64,000 nucleotides of DNA from Prevotella sp. 10(H) (GTDB lineage Bacteria; Bacteroidota; Bacteroidia; Bacteroidales; Dysgonomonadaceae). Each line of letters begins with the position of its first letter. Position 1 is the first letter of the stretch. This document shows positions 17,953-26,065 of the stretch, in pieces. The stretch lies in NCBI RefSeq assembly GCF_000711235.1, contig NZ_JOMI01000004.1, forward strand, positions 62,001 through 126,000. The letters are read 5' to 3'. The notes under the pieces were generated by a model, which saw only the letters and a list, made by a program, of their open reading frames with translations, was not told the origin of the DNA and made no database searches. Both the position numbers and the translations under genes were made by a program.

Positions 17953-19251
17953 TCAATCTTTCTTGCATCTGACAGAAAGATTACTTCCACTTAATGCATA
18001 GCCCTTATCCACGCCACTGCTGGCGTAAATAAGACTACGAGACCACATGTTGGAATTATCTTTCGGACTGCTTGTCCAAAATCCGGTACCGACACCATAT
18101 TCCCGATACCCTGATCCGAATACTAGATTTATAGAGAACCCATTGTTCACGGGATGATGGGATGTTCCTCTATTTGAAATACCGTCTGTAGAAGTTCCTT
18201 CATATGACTCACACACTCCTTTCATTGCCCGCCCGTGCAATCCGCGATATGGATACTGATTATTGTCTTGGGGTAGTAAATCTGCAGGCGAATTATATAT
18301 ATCCGGACTGTCACTATATTTTGATGTGTTACGGATCATTTCGTTTTCCAGTTCTGTCCATTCATAGTCGGTAGGTAAATGCCAACCATTAGGACAAATC
18401 CCCTGTCTCTTATTTACTGTAACCGTTGTCCAAGCGTCATTGACTGATTCCCCATAATTTAGACCAGCTTCATCCAATATAGCTTCTTTGGAATTTACAG
18501 CAGCATGCCAGTTATACATTAATCCTAATAGATTATTTCCGTTAAATATAGTAGCATCATCACCATTTTCAGATCCATTCCCATAAGGATAAAACCACGC
18601 AGGATCATTATGATCGTTGTAAGTTGCTGAATTTGTCGGTAGTTCTGTCTTAATTATCTGATCTTCAGCATCAGGTGTACGAACCGGATCGAACCTGTTT
18701 GCAGCCAGATTTGTAATCATCCACCGTCCTGCCGCACCAAAATCCGCAGAATAAAAAACTCTTGCTTTCGGAACCGACTGGTCGTAATGACGTAAAACCT
18801 GTGCACCCCAAGTAGATGCGTCTGCCGGTGCATCGTCTATATCTCTAAACATATCATCCGGACTCATATTAATCCATTCTTCACCACTCCAGACATATGC
18901 CCCGTCAGCAACCACAGCCTTAAATGTATTTTTCAGGCATTTGTTTAAGTTATAAACTGTAAGCCCTGTATGGGCACCCATATCATAACTTTCCGAATTG
19001 GCTCCTATCGAAGCAGCCAGTGTAGAATGTGTATCCGGATTTACTTTGGAAATAAATACACGTGGCAATATAATACCTTTAGTCGATGTTGTATTATCCG
19101 CCAGCGGTATGCTTTCTTTCATGTCGAGCAGAGTCCCATCATTCGGTTCTAGATCTGATCCGATTGTTACCTGAGCATTAATATTAATAACTGAAGAGAG
19201 AAAGGCAATTTTGAACAATAGCCGCAGTTTTGTTTGTCTTTTGGTTTTCAT
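17953..19251 (-). CDS. FISUMP-domain exported protein
   Basis: A secreted protein of 432 residues with a signal peptide ending near NINAQ. The first half (about 25-130) is typical of Bacteroidetes surface proteins, with a KGIILPRVFIS segment. From about 150 the sequence reads as the Fibrobacter succinogenes major paralogous domain. It contains NLAANRFDP, LMYNWHAAVN, GWHLPTDYEWTELE, GFWTSSPKD and the terminal SVRCKKD. The domain is a C-type-lectin-like fold found on surface and extracellular proteins; its ligand is unknown. A leader of up to 280 bases lies upstream. It may bind glycan or another cell, by analogy only. Confidence 0.8.
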   Translation of the reverse strand: MKTKRQTKLRLLFKIAFLSSVININAQVTIGSDLEPNDGTLLDMKESIPLADNTTSTKGIILPRVFISKVNPDTHSTLAASIGANSESYDMGAHTGLTVYNLNKCLKNTFKAVVADGAYVWSGEEWINMSPDDMFRDIDDAPADASTWGAQVLRHYDQSVPKARVFYSADFGAAGRWMITNLAANRFDPVRTPDAEDQIIKTELPTNSATYNDHNDPAWFYPYGNGSENGDDATIFNGNNLLGLMYNWHAAVNSKEAILDEAGLNYGESVNDAWTTVTVNKRQGICPNGWHLPTDYEWTELENEMIRNTSKYSDSPDIYNSPADLLPQDNNQYPYRGLHGRAMKGVCESYEGTSTDGISNRGTSHHPVNNGFSINLVFGSGYREYGVGTGFWTSSPKDNSNMWSRSLIYASSGVDKGYALSGSNLSVRCKKD

Positions 19252-19592
19252 AATTTGTAAAAATTTGTTGTCTCGATATATCTGTTTTAAGATTGATATG
19301 CCGCAGGCTATGCGTACATATAATATGTGAAAGCTGTTTATGCTTTCGTTTTTTCTTTATTTGTCAAATTATTATGATTTCTCTGGGAAAATCATTTCTT
19401 GTTGTGCAATATGAGGCTGAAAGTAATGCTTTTAACTTAAAGCATCAAACAGAATTAACATTTATAGTTAAATATGTAATAAATAGGTCAGAATATGTAA
19501 TTTGTTTATTTGTTACGATTTTGGCCTTAATACAAATATAAAAAATCCCCTCAGGAATAAGCCAAAGGGGATTTATAAGACATATTAGTTTT
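19252..19592. other. Intergenic region, 341 bases
   Basis: Holds the terminator of the rhamnosidase gene (19541-19574) and the upstream region of the FISUMP gene. CAAATATA at 19533-19540 reads TATATTTG on the minus strand and could be its -7 box. The best -33 (CAAA at 19563-19566) sits 22 bases away, slightly long. A perfect 7-bp hairpin ATGCTTT/AAAGCAT lies at 19426-19445. GAAAGC/GCTTTC followed by TTTTTT (19329-19354) looks like a plus-strand terminator with no gene to serve. An 82-codon plus-strand open frame here has no start signal or family likeness. Confidence 0.5.
19541..19574 (-). terminator. Intrinsic terminator of the GH78 gene
   Basis: AAATCCCCT and AGGGGATTT (19543-19551 and 19566-19574) form a 9-bp stem. 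On the minus strand it is followed by six T and lies 18 bases past the rhamnosidase stop. Confidence 0.85.
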
Positions 19593-22313
19593 TCAGTATT
19601 TTATAGTCAGCGTATGTTTGCCAGAAGTAAGAATATAAGAAGTGGTACCGTCAATACCCTTCTTATCTGTAATTCCTGTATTCTTCTTTTTATCCAAAGT
19701 CATACCTTTCGGCAACATTACCTCAGCGGTAGTATTGGCAGGTATTTCTATTTCCCAGTTTATTGTATTTGAACCCTTTTTCCATTCGCTGCGGATTTTC
19801 CCGTATACCGATTCGTATGACGCTTTTACATAATCCAGTTTTTCAGGGAAGATAGGCTTCATATTGATTTTCTTAAATCCGATCATATCCTTATCTGTGC
19901 TTATCCCTGCCAATGATTCATAGTACCATATCAGCAAATCTCCGAGTAGCATCACATGGTTATGCGAATTCATGGCCGGATCAGCCGTATTTCCATTCCA
20001 GAGTTCCCATATGGTTGTTGCCCCGTTTTCGATCATATACCCCCAGCTAGGATAAGTCCTGTTGGTTGCAATCGTGTATGCCAGATCAGACCTGCCGTAT
20101 TCAGTAAGCCCACGCATGAGGTATCCTATACCGACCAATCCTGTGCTCACATGGCTCTTAAATTCTCCTTCCGTTTTCTCGATGACATTAGAAAAAACCT
20201 TGTCCTGATATTCGGGAGGAGTAAGCCCCAACATCAACGAAAGTATATTTGCCGTAACGGTATTGTTGCCATATTGTCCGGTTTCCTTATTAAGATATTT
20301 TTCGTTATAGGCGTTTTTCATTTTCAAGGCAAGATCATCGAACTCTTTCTGATCCGACAGATTATTATTGATAACCGCAAACTTGCTCATAACCTGTAAA
20401 AGCCGATAGAAAAAAGTTGTACTCAATATGGCACCGTCTGTTTTCCTTGCAGGGTCTTCGGAATGGATGAGTTCCTGTCTTTCGGGCGGCATACACCAGT
20501 CGCCGAATCTATCCTTAGTCACTATATAGTCGGTCATAAAATTTGCAATGGTATACTCCATCCACTTTTTCATGGATGCATAATGAGTCATGATAGGACG
20601 TGTATCGCCATATTGTTCATAAAGCATATTGGCTGCAAATATATAAGCCGACGGCCATGTCACATTCTCATCTCTTACCTCCCAGTAAGTAGGCGCAACA
20701 CAAGGCACGTTTCCGGCTGCATTCTGTGCATCTTCTATATCTTGTACCCACTTCTGATAAAGCAAAGCATTATCCAGCATGAAGCTTTCTCCGAAACAAC
20801 CCATAGCTCTGTCGCCCAGCCAGCCCATACGCTCGTCGCGTTGCGGACAGTCGGTTGGCATGCTGCGATAGTTGCCTATGATACCCCAGTAGGCGTTATG
20901 GTAAATTTGATTTAAGGTAGGATCAGACGACTCGAAAGTTCCTACATCTTTCATCTCATCATAAATGACCTTTCCTTTAAAATCACTTAGTGCAGGCTCA
21001 TAATTCAATCCTGTTATTTCGGCAAAGCGGAATCCGTGATATGTAAAACGGGGCTCCCATGTAAAATTACCGTCCTTTGCCGGAGTATATATATCCGTTA
21101 CTCTGGCACTACGCAAATTGGCCATATATAAGCTTCCGTCGTCTTTCAGCGATTCGGCAAATACCATTTTTATCGGTTTATTCTTTGCGCCCTTCAAGTT
21201 AACAGCAAGCCAACCGACCATATTTTGACCCATATCTACCATATATGTTCCGCGTGATGTTTTCTTCACCGATAAGGGCTTCAGCTCTTTCATCACCTGA
21301 ATGTTCGGATTTCGCTGGGCAATAAGCTCACCGCCCGGCTCATCTACGATAGAGGCCGGCAGCCAGCTGCTATCATTATATCCCTTTTCAGACCAGCCAG
21401 TCAATTCGAGATTTGCGTTATATTCTTCTCCGTCAAATTCATTGTTGGCAATAATCGGCCCGTTAGTAGTGAGCTTCCATGTATCGTCACTGGCTATGGT
21501 GGTTATCTTTCCGTATTGGTCTTCCACTTCCAACTGCATCAGCATTTTAGGGAAACCGAAATGACGGACGCCTGTATTGCGCATCGAGAAATAACGGCCG
21601 TTGCCGAGTATTACTCCCACTGTATTTACACCATTAGAAAGTAAATCCGTAACATCGTATACATTATAGTTTACATGCTTTGTATAATCGGTTGCCGTAG
21701 GGGCAAATACATCTTTACCTACTCTTTGCCCGTTAACATAGCACTCATAGAAACCCAATCCTGTAATATAAACTTTTGCTTTCCGTATCTGTGCCGGTAA
21801 TTGGAATTCTTTGCGCAAGTATCTTGCAGCAAGGCGGGTTTCTCCTTCCAGTTTATCCCCTTCATTGATAGATTTATCCAATCCTATCCATTTAGCCTGC
21901 CAGTCTTCTTTTGACAAGGCCATTGTCCAGTTGGCAACTTCGCTCCAAGGAGATTCCCCCTTGTTTGTCCACACTTTTACTTTCCAGTAATAGGTTTTGC
22001 GCGATTGCAGCGGCTTACCCTCATAAGGAATGAATATAGAACTGCCGGATGTTACTTTTCCGGAATTCCATGATAAATTAGTCTGTTTGTTCAAATCCTT
22101 TTGCGATTCTGCTACAATAATCTGATAGGCGGTCTGGCTGACATCGGACTTATCGGATATAATCTGCCACATAAAACGGGGCGATTGGATATCGATTCCG
22201 TCCGGATTCGTTCTCATTTCGGTGCGCATGCTTTTGATCCCTATTCCCGGAAAGGCATATGGGCTAAAGCATGTTAAAAATACACTAGTAAAAATAAAGA
22301 TTAGTTTTTTCAT
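19593..22313 (-). CDS. Alpha-L-rhamnosidase, GH78
   Basis: Inverting glycoside hydrolase that releases terminal alpha-L-rhamnose from plant glycans or glycosides. It has 906 residues with an N-terminal signal peptide (about 1-20), so it is exported. Domain order is as in family GH78. An Ig-like and jelly-roll N-terminal part (about 30-350) contains YFECYVNG-like GLGFYECYVNGQRVG. The (alpha/alpha)6 barrel (about 430-800) carries DCPQRDERMGWLGD and ATTIWELWNG, which contain the conserved acidic catalytic and binding residues. A C-terminal beta domain follows. No SusC/SusD pair or other CAZyme is adjacent, so it looks like a stand-alone enzyme and not part of a polysaccharide utilisation locus. 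Confidence 0.92.
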   Translation of the reverse strand: MKKLIFIFTSVFLTCFSPYAFPGIGIKSMRTEMRTNPDGIDIQSPRFMWQIISDKSDVSQTAYQIIVAESQKDLNKQTNLSWNSGKVTSGSSIFIPYEGKPLQSRKTYYWKVKVWTNKGESPWSEVANWTMALSKEDWQAKWIGLDKSINEGDKLEGETRLAARYLRKEFQLPAQIRKAKVYITGLGFYECYVNGQRVGKDVFAPTATDYTKHVNYNVYDVTDLLSNGVNTVGVILGNGRYFSMRNTGVRHFGFPKMLMQLEVEDQYGKITTIASDDTWKLTTNGPIIANNEFDGEEYNANLELTGWSEKGYNDSSWLPASIVDEPGGELIAQRNPNIQVMKELKPLSVKKTSRGTYMVDMGQNMVGWLAVNLKGAKNKPIKMVFAESLKDDGSLYMANLRSARVTDIYTPAKDGNFTWEPRFTYHGFRFAEITGLNYEPALSDFKGKVIYDEMKDVGTFESSDPTLNQIYHNAYWGIIGNYRSMPTDCPQRDERMGWLGDRAMGCFGESFMLDNALLYQKWVQDIEDAQNAAGNVPCVAPTYWEVRDENVTWPSAYIFAANMLYEQYGDTRPIMTHYASMKKWMEYTIANFMTDYIVTKDRFGDWCMPPERQELIHSEDPARKTDGAILSTTFFYRLLQVMSKFAVINNNLSDQKEFDDLALKMKNAYNEKYLNKETGQYGNNTVTANILSLMLGLTPPEYQDKVFSNVIEKTEGEFKSHVSTGLVGIGYLMRGLTEYGRSDLAYTIATNRTYPSWGYMIENGATTIWELWNGNTADPAMNSHNHVMLLGDLLIWYYESLAGISTDKDMIGFKKINMKPIFPEKLDYVKASYESVYGKIRSEWKKGSNTINWEIEIPANTTAEVMLPKGMTLDKKKNTGITDKKGIDGTTSYILTSGKHTLTIKY

Positions 22314-22477
22314 GATATACAGGTATATTATTTGGTGTAATTCAATTGTGGCACATATAAAGATATAAATTTACAGACACTCGATTTACTACGGGTTTAA
22401 CAATTTGATATGATTATTTTAAAAAATGATTTTTGTATCTTTCGCTATTATAATCCATTTACGAAAGAAAGGAAAAT

Positions 22478-23569
22478 ATGCGTAAAATAATCCATGTAGA
22501 CATGGATGCATTCTATGCCTCTATCGAACAGCGCGACAACAAAGAATATAGAGGTAAACCGCTGGCTGTGGGATATGCGGGACCGAGAGGCGTAGTAGCT
22601 GCCGCCAGCTATGAAGCCCGCCGCTATGGGGTACGCTCTGCCATGGCATCGAAAACAGCATTGCGGAAATGCCCTCACATAATATTTGTTCCTGCCCGAT
22701 TCGATGTTTATAAAAGTGTATCGCGGCAAGTGATGGATATTTTCCATGAATATACGGATATTGTAGAGCCCCTGTCACTGGATGAAGCCTTCCTCGATGT
22801 GACACATAACCATAAGAATATTGCCTCCGCTACACAGATAGCAAAAGAGATTAAGGAGAAAATATTCGACGCAACAAGACTCACAGCTTCAGCAGGAGTA
22901 TCATTCAATAAATTCCTTGCAAAAATAGCTTCCGACTACAATAAGCCCAACGGATTATTCGTGGTGAAACCTGCAATGGCTGAAAAATTTGTCGAATCAC
23001 TTCCTATCGAACAATTTTTTGGTGTGGGGAAAGTTACAGCTAAATATATGCATGATTTAGGGATAAAAACAGGCTGGGACTTAAAACAACGAAGCGAAAA
23101 TGAACTGGTTGCCCACTTTGGAAAGGCAGGGCATGTCTATTACCTCAACGCAAGAGCAATAGACGAGCGGCCTGTAGAATCGCAGCGCATACGTAAGTCC
23201 ATAAGTTCGGAAACCACTTTCGACAGGGATATAGATAATATAGACGAATTAGCGCTCGAACTCGATATTGTAGCAAAAGATGCCTTCTCTGATATCGAAA
23301 AAAAAGGATTTAAAGGGCGTACAATCACATTGAAAATAAAATATGCCGATTTTAAAATCATTACCCGCAGTAAAACATTCAATACACCGATTGTGGATTA
23401 TGACACATTCTACAAAGAGGGATTTGAATTGTTGCAAAATGTCGATCTCTCTCCCAAAGTACGACTGATAGGGCTGGGATTAAAAAACAGTGATGATGAA
23501 ACAAACTGGGCAGAAGCTGTACAACTACGGATAAATTTCGAAGAAGATGGTCACATAAACGGCAAATAG
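22478..23569 (+). CDS. dinB: DNA polymerase IV (Y family)
   Basis: Error-prone translesion polymerase. It has 363 residues. Catalytic acidic residues are in HVDMDAFYASIEQ (Asp8 and Asp10 region) and SLDEAFLDV (about 103-111). The palm and fingers segment GVVAAASYEARRYGVRS follows the first motif, and a helix-hairpin-helix thumb (FFGVGKVTAKYMHDLGI) lies near 178-197. The little-finger domain runs from about 240. The C-terminal beta-clamp-binding motif seems short; QLRINFEE is the nearest match. TTTG (22404-22407) lies 20 bases before GATTTTTG, a one-mismatch -7 box. Confidence 0.93.
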   Translation: MRKIIHVDMDAFYASIEQRDNKEYRGKPLAVGYAGPRGVVAAASYEARRYGVRSAMASKTALRKCPHIIFVPARFDVYKSVSRQVMDIFHEYTDIVEPLSLDEAFLDVTHNHKNIASATQIAKEIKEKIFDATRLTASAGVSFNKFLAKIASDYNKPNGLFVVKPAMAEKFVESLPIEQFFGVGKVTAKYMHDLGIKTGWDLKQRSENELVAHFGKAGHVYYLNARAIDERPVESQRIRKSISSETTFDRDIDNIDELALELDIVAKDAFSDIEKKGFKGRTITLKIKYADFKIITRSKTFNTPIVDYDTFYKEGFELLQNVDLSPKVRLIGLGLKNSDDETNWAEAVQLRINFEEDGHINGK

Positions 23570-23591
23570 ATGAATATTCTATTGTAAATTC

Positions 23592-23622
23592 TTTCACATA
23601 TTGAGATTAGTGTTTACTTTTG
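23592..23622 (+). promoter_or_regulatory. Promoter of the small gene and tadA
   Basis: TTTC (23592-23595), a 19-base spacer and TACTTTTG (23615-23622). The -7 box ends only five bases before the ATG at 23628, so the transcript may begin at or next to the start codon. Confidence 0.5.
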
Positions 23623-23627
23623 CGATA

Positions 23628-23843
23628 ATGAAACCTAATAAGAAAGGAGCAGCAAGTAACCGAACCAAGCATCTTCTTTTTTCGCTCAACGATGAAGAAT
23701 ATGCACTCATAGCATCTTATATGAAAAAGTATAAGATAGCTAACCGCTCCCGCTGGTGCAGAGAAACACTTATTGCCCATATTCTTAAAAACCTGGAACA
23801 GGACTACCCTACCCTTTTCGGTGAAAACGAAATGCGCCGATGA
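23628..23843 (+). CDS. Small basic protein, possible ribbon-helix-helix
   Basis: A 71-residue protein rich in Lys, Arg and Asn. The pattern KHLLFSLNDEEYALIASYM, then a turn and RSRWCRETLIAHILKNL, resembles the beta-strand plus two helices of MobC/CopG-like ribbon-helix-helix DNA-binding proteins, but I cannot name a family. It overlaps tadA by four bases (ATGA), so the two are translationally coupled, and it shares a promoter with it. The upstream in-frame start at 23601 is rejected because it lies before the -7 box. It might regulate this small operon or be an accessory factor; either is speculation. Confidence 0.6.
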   Translation: MKPNKKGAASNRTKHLLFSLNDEEYALIASYMKKYKIANRSRWCRETLIAHILKNLEQDYPTLFGENEMRR

Positions 23844-24283
23844 CTACCATTCTGAACGATGAACATTATATGCGTCAGGCATTTAACGAGGCTCAGATTG
23901 CTTTCGATAAGAACGAAGTGCCGATAGGTGCCGTCGTTGTTTGTCAAGGGAGGATTATCGCGCGTGCTCATAACCTTACCGAAACGCTGAATGATGTCAC
24001 CGCCCATGCAGAGATGCAGGCTATAACTGCCGCAGCGAATTTTCTCGGAGGAAAATATCTTAAAGATTGCACCTTATATGTGACTTTAGAGCCGTGCCCG
24101 ATGTGTGCAGGAGGATTGCTTTGGTCACAAATATCAAAAATTGTGTACGGTGCGAAAGATGAAAAGAAAGGTTATTCGCTTTTCTCTCCCGGTATATTAC
24201 ATACTAAAACAACCGTAGTATCAGGAATATTGGAAGAAGAATGCGCTTCTTTGGTAAAAGAATTCTTCAGGCAAAAAAGATAA
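23840..24283 (+). CDS. tadA: tRNA-specific adenosine deaminase
   Basis: Converts adenosine 34 to inosine in the anticodon of tRNA-Arg(ACG), needed to read CGN codons. It has 147 residues. The zinc site is formed by HAE (in TAHAEMQAI, with the catalytic Glu) and PCPMCAGGLLWS. VPIGAVVV near 27-34 is the usual strand before the active site. Length is normal. Other CDA-fold deaminases (guanine deaminase) are possible, but the combination LEPCPMCAGG and VYGAKDEKKGY fits TadA. It overlaps the preceding small gene by four bases. Confidence 0.9.
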   Translation: MTTILNDEHYMRQAFNEAQIAFDKNEVPIGAVVVCQGRIIARAHNLTETLNDVTAHAEMQAITAAANFLGGKYLKDCTLYVTLEPCPMCAGGLLWSQISKIVYGAKDEKKGYSLFSPGILHTKTTVVSGILEEECASLVKEFFRQKR

Positions 24284-24418
24284 CTTACCCTACTTGTATT
24301 AAAATCGCAATTCTTTAACATTTATTTAGATTTATTCATGCAACATGACCTATATATTGAGCATCTATTATGTGTAAGGAATATTAATTATTATCAATCA
24401 AAGTTTTTTACATAAAAG

Positions 24419-25135
24419 ATGAGAAGGTATAGAAAATTATTTTCAACACTGATTTTATGCTCGGTTTTAGCACTGGGTTTCTCGTCTTGTGATGATATTG
24501 ACGGATATTCTCTCGGCAATTTTTGGGAGGATATTGTAACAGTACAAAAGATAGACGAGAATACTTATTCGTTTGTCCGCGATAACGGAGAAAAATTATG
24601 GGTTGCTGCTCCGGTGGGAGTAAAATGGAAGCCCAAATACGATAGAGCTGTGATTAATTTCACCATATTATCGGACGAAAAGGACGGATATGACCATTAT
24701 ATAAGGCTGAACGATTATTATGATGTGCTAACTAAAAACGCCATTTACATAGATCCGGACGATAAATTCAGACAAGACAGCATCGGCAACGATCCGATAA
24801 AAGTAACCTCTGTATGGGAAGGCGGCGATTACCTGAATTTTAAATTTGCCTATAATACAGGTGAAAAAGAGCCGCATATGTTGAATCTGGTATCGGCAGA
24901 AACTGATCTGTCACTGGATAAGGATATAGTGAAACTGGAATTTCGGCACAATGTGAACAAGGACGAACCTGCTAAATATCCGGTAAGAGGCTATGTAAGT
25001 TTCAACCTGAAACCTTATAAGACAGAAGGACGGGATAAGGTGACTTTCGAAATAACATGGAAAGAATCCAACGGAGAAACTAAAACAGCTACCGTAGAAT
25101 ATAAATATACAGTGGACGAACCACTGGACGAATAA
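24419..25135 (+). CDS. NigD-like lipoprotein
   Basis: A 238-residue lipoprotein. The signal sequence ends in LGFSSCDD, giving a lipobox Cys at about residue 24 and an acidic residue after it, which in Bacteroidetes can favour surface exposure. The mature part (DIDGYSLGNFWEDIVTV and a two-domain beta-rich body ending in TVEYKYTVDEPLDE) has the pattern of NigD1/NigD2 proteins. These were first noted as a putative immunity component next to a bacteriocin gene in Prevotella, but most family members, like this one, stand alone. No bacteriocin gene is present. A strong terminator follows. Confidence 0.75.
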   Translation: MRRYRKLFSTLILCSVLALGFSSCDDIDGYSLGNFWEDIVTVQKIDENTYSFVRDNGEKLWVAAPVGVKWKPKYDRAVINFTILSDEKDGYDHYIRLNDYYDVLTKNAIYIDPDDKFRQDSIGNDPIKVTSVWEGGDYLNFKFAYNTGEKEPHMLNLVSAETDLSLDKDIVKLEFRHNVNKDEPAKYPVRGYVSFNLKPYKTEGRDKVTFEITWKESNGETKTATVEYKYTVDEPLDE

Positions 25136-25183
25136 ACATACTAACCTGAATATTTATTATAATATTCTTTTTGATTTCCTTTC

Positions 25184-25219
25184 AAAAAAGAGAGCTCGGG
25201 AGAGTTCTCTTTTTTATTT
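25184..25219 (+). terminator. Intrinsic terminator after the NigD-like gene
   Basis: A 14-bp stem (25184-25197 with 25202-25215, one G-T pair) with a GGGA loop; the stem itself ends in six T and more T follow. Confidence 0.85.
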
Positions 25220-25274
25220 TTATTCATTTCCGTAATGGAACGTGAATAACAAAAACCAAATTAGATAAATTCTA

Positions 25275-25469
25275 AGAACCTGTTAGAATTTTGCTTGTCA
25301 AATAAATTATAGCTGTTTTTTAGAAAAATTGGAGCTTGATTTTGCGATAATAACCTGCTATTTGAGTAAAAGAAAAGTTTCAATTTTACAAAAAAGAGCA
25401 AAATTTATGACAAAAAACAGGATTTGAATGCCAATAGAAAAATATTTGTGGAAAATTTAAACAGGTTCT
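25275..25469. mobile_element. MITE-like element with terminal inverted repeats
   Basis: The left end AGAACCTGTTAGAATTTTGC (25275-25294) and the reverse complement of the right end (25450-25469, AGAACCTGTTTAAATTTTCC) agree at 17 of 20 positions. The first ten bases are identical. The 195-base body has no open frame for a transposase and is very AT-rich. This is the structure of a miniature inverted-repeat element or the remnant of an insertion sequence. The flanking bases do not show a convincing target-site duplication. It lies between the NigD terminator and fur. Confidence 0.5.
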
Positions 25470-25524
25470 AAATAGTTAATAACTTTTTCTCACCTATAGT
25501 GCCTGATATTCTATTAAAAAGATG

Positions 25525-25532
25525 TATTTTTG
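25525..25532 (+). promoter_or_regulatory. -7 box for fur-purA
   Basis: TATTTTTG matches TAnnTTTG 23 bases before the fur ATG. No TTTG is found at the -33 distance. Confidence 0.4.
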
Positions 25533-25555
25533 TTCGTACCAGATTTTTCTAGTAA

Positions 25556-26065
25556 ATGGACAATTCAAAACTGAAGGAACAAGTCAAAAACGAGTTCACG
25601 GACTATCTCGGTCTGCATAAACATCGTAAAACCCCCGAAAGATATGCCATACTTGAGCATATCTATTCTACGAAAGGACATTTTGACATGGATTCTCTGT
25701 ATAATGCAATGAAAGAATCCAGTTTCAGGGTAAGCCGCGCTACATTATATAATACGATCGAGTTACTGCTCGATTGTGGTCTGGTCGTTAAGCATCAGTT
25801 CGGGGCGAATGTTTCGCAATACGAACGGGCTTACGGAAATGAAAATCACGATCATCTGATTTGTCTGAGTTGTGGAGAAGTAAAAGAACATAAGAATGGA
25901 AACCTGTTTACTCCCGCCCAGCAAAAAAAACTGCAGCGTTTCAAAATTAGCTATTACAGCATGTATATATATGGTATATGCAATAAATGCATGCGCGCTA
26001 AAAAAGCAGAAGAAAAAAAGAATAAACTAACAGAAAATAAAAATACACGTATTAAAAAGAAATGA
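25556..26065 (+). CDS. fur: Fur-family metal-responsive repressor
   Basis: DNA-binding repressor of the ferric uptake family. It has 169 residues. A winged helix (about 15-90) includes the recognition segment FRVSRATLYNTIELL. The dimerisation domain contains ENHDHLICLSCGEV with metal-binding His and Asp residues and the first CxxC. The second Cys pair is in ICNKCMR near the end, so the structural zinc site is complete. The Lys-rich tail is not conserved. Fur, Zur and PerR cannot be told apart safely; the gene order fur-purA is one I know from Bacteroidales. The stop overlaps the purA start by four bases (ATGA), so purA translation is coupled to it. Confidence 0.85.
   Translation: MDNSKLKEQVKNEFTDYLGLHKHRKTPERYAILEHIYSTKGHFDMDSLYNAMKESSFRVSRATLYNTIELLLDCGLVVKHQFGANVSQYERAYGNENHDHLICLSCGEVKEHKNGNLFTPAQQKKLQRFKISYYSMYIYGICNKCMRAKKAEEKKNKLTENKNTRIKKK

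Larger units (their letters stand above)
25136..25555. other. Intergenic region, 420 bases
   Basis: Contains the NigD terminator (25184-25219), a 195-base element bounded by imperfect inverted repeats (25275-25469) and the fur upstream region with a -7 box. No open frame in it looks coding. Confidence 0.6.

Noticed and set aside
19642-21564. Several plus-strand open frames across the rhamnosidase gene
   Set aside because: They are antisense to a complete GH78 gene and carry no recognisable domain.
24419-25135. Bacteriocin immunity locus around the NigD-like gene
   Set aside because: No peptide precursor, transporter or processing gene is nearby; the family name alone is not evidence.
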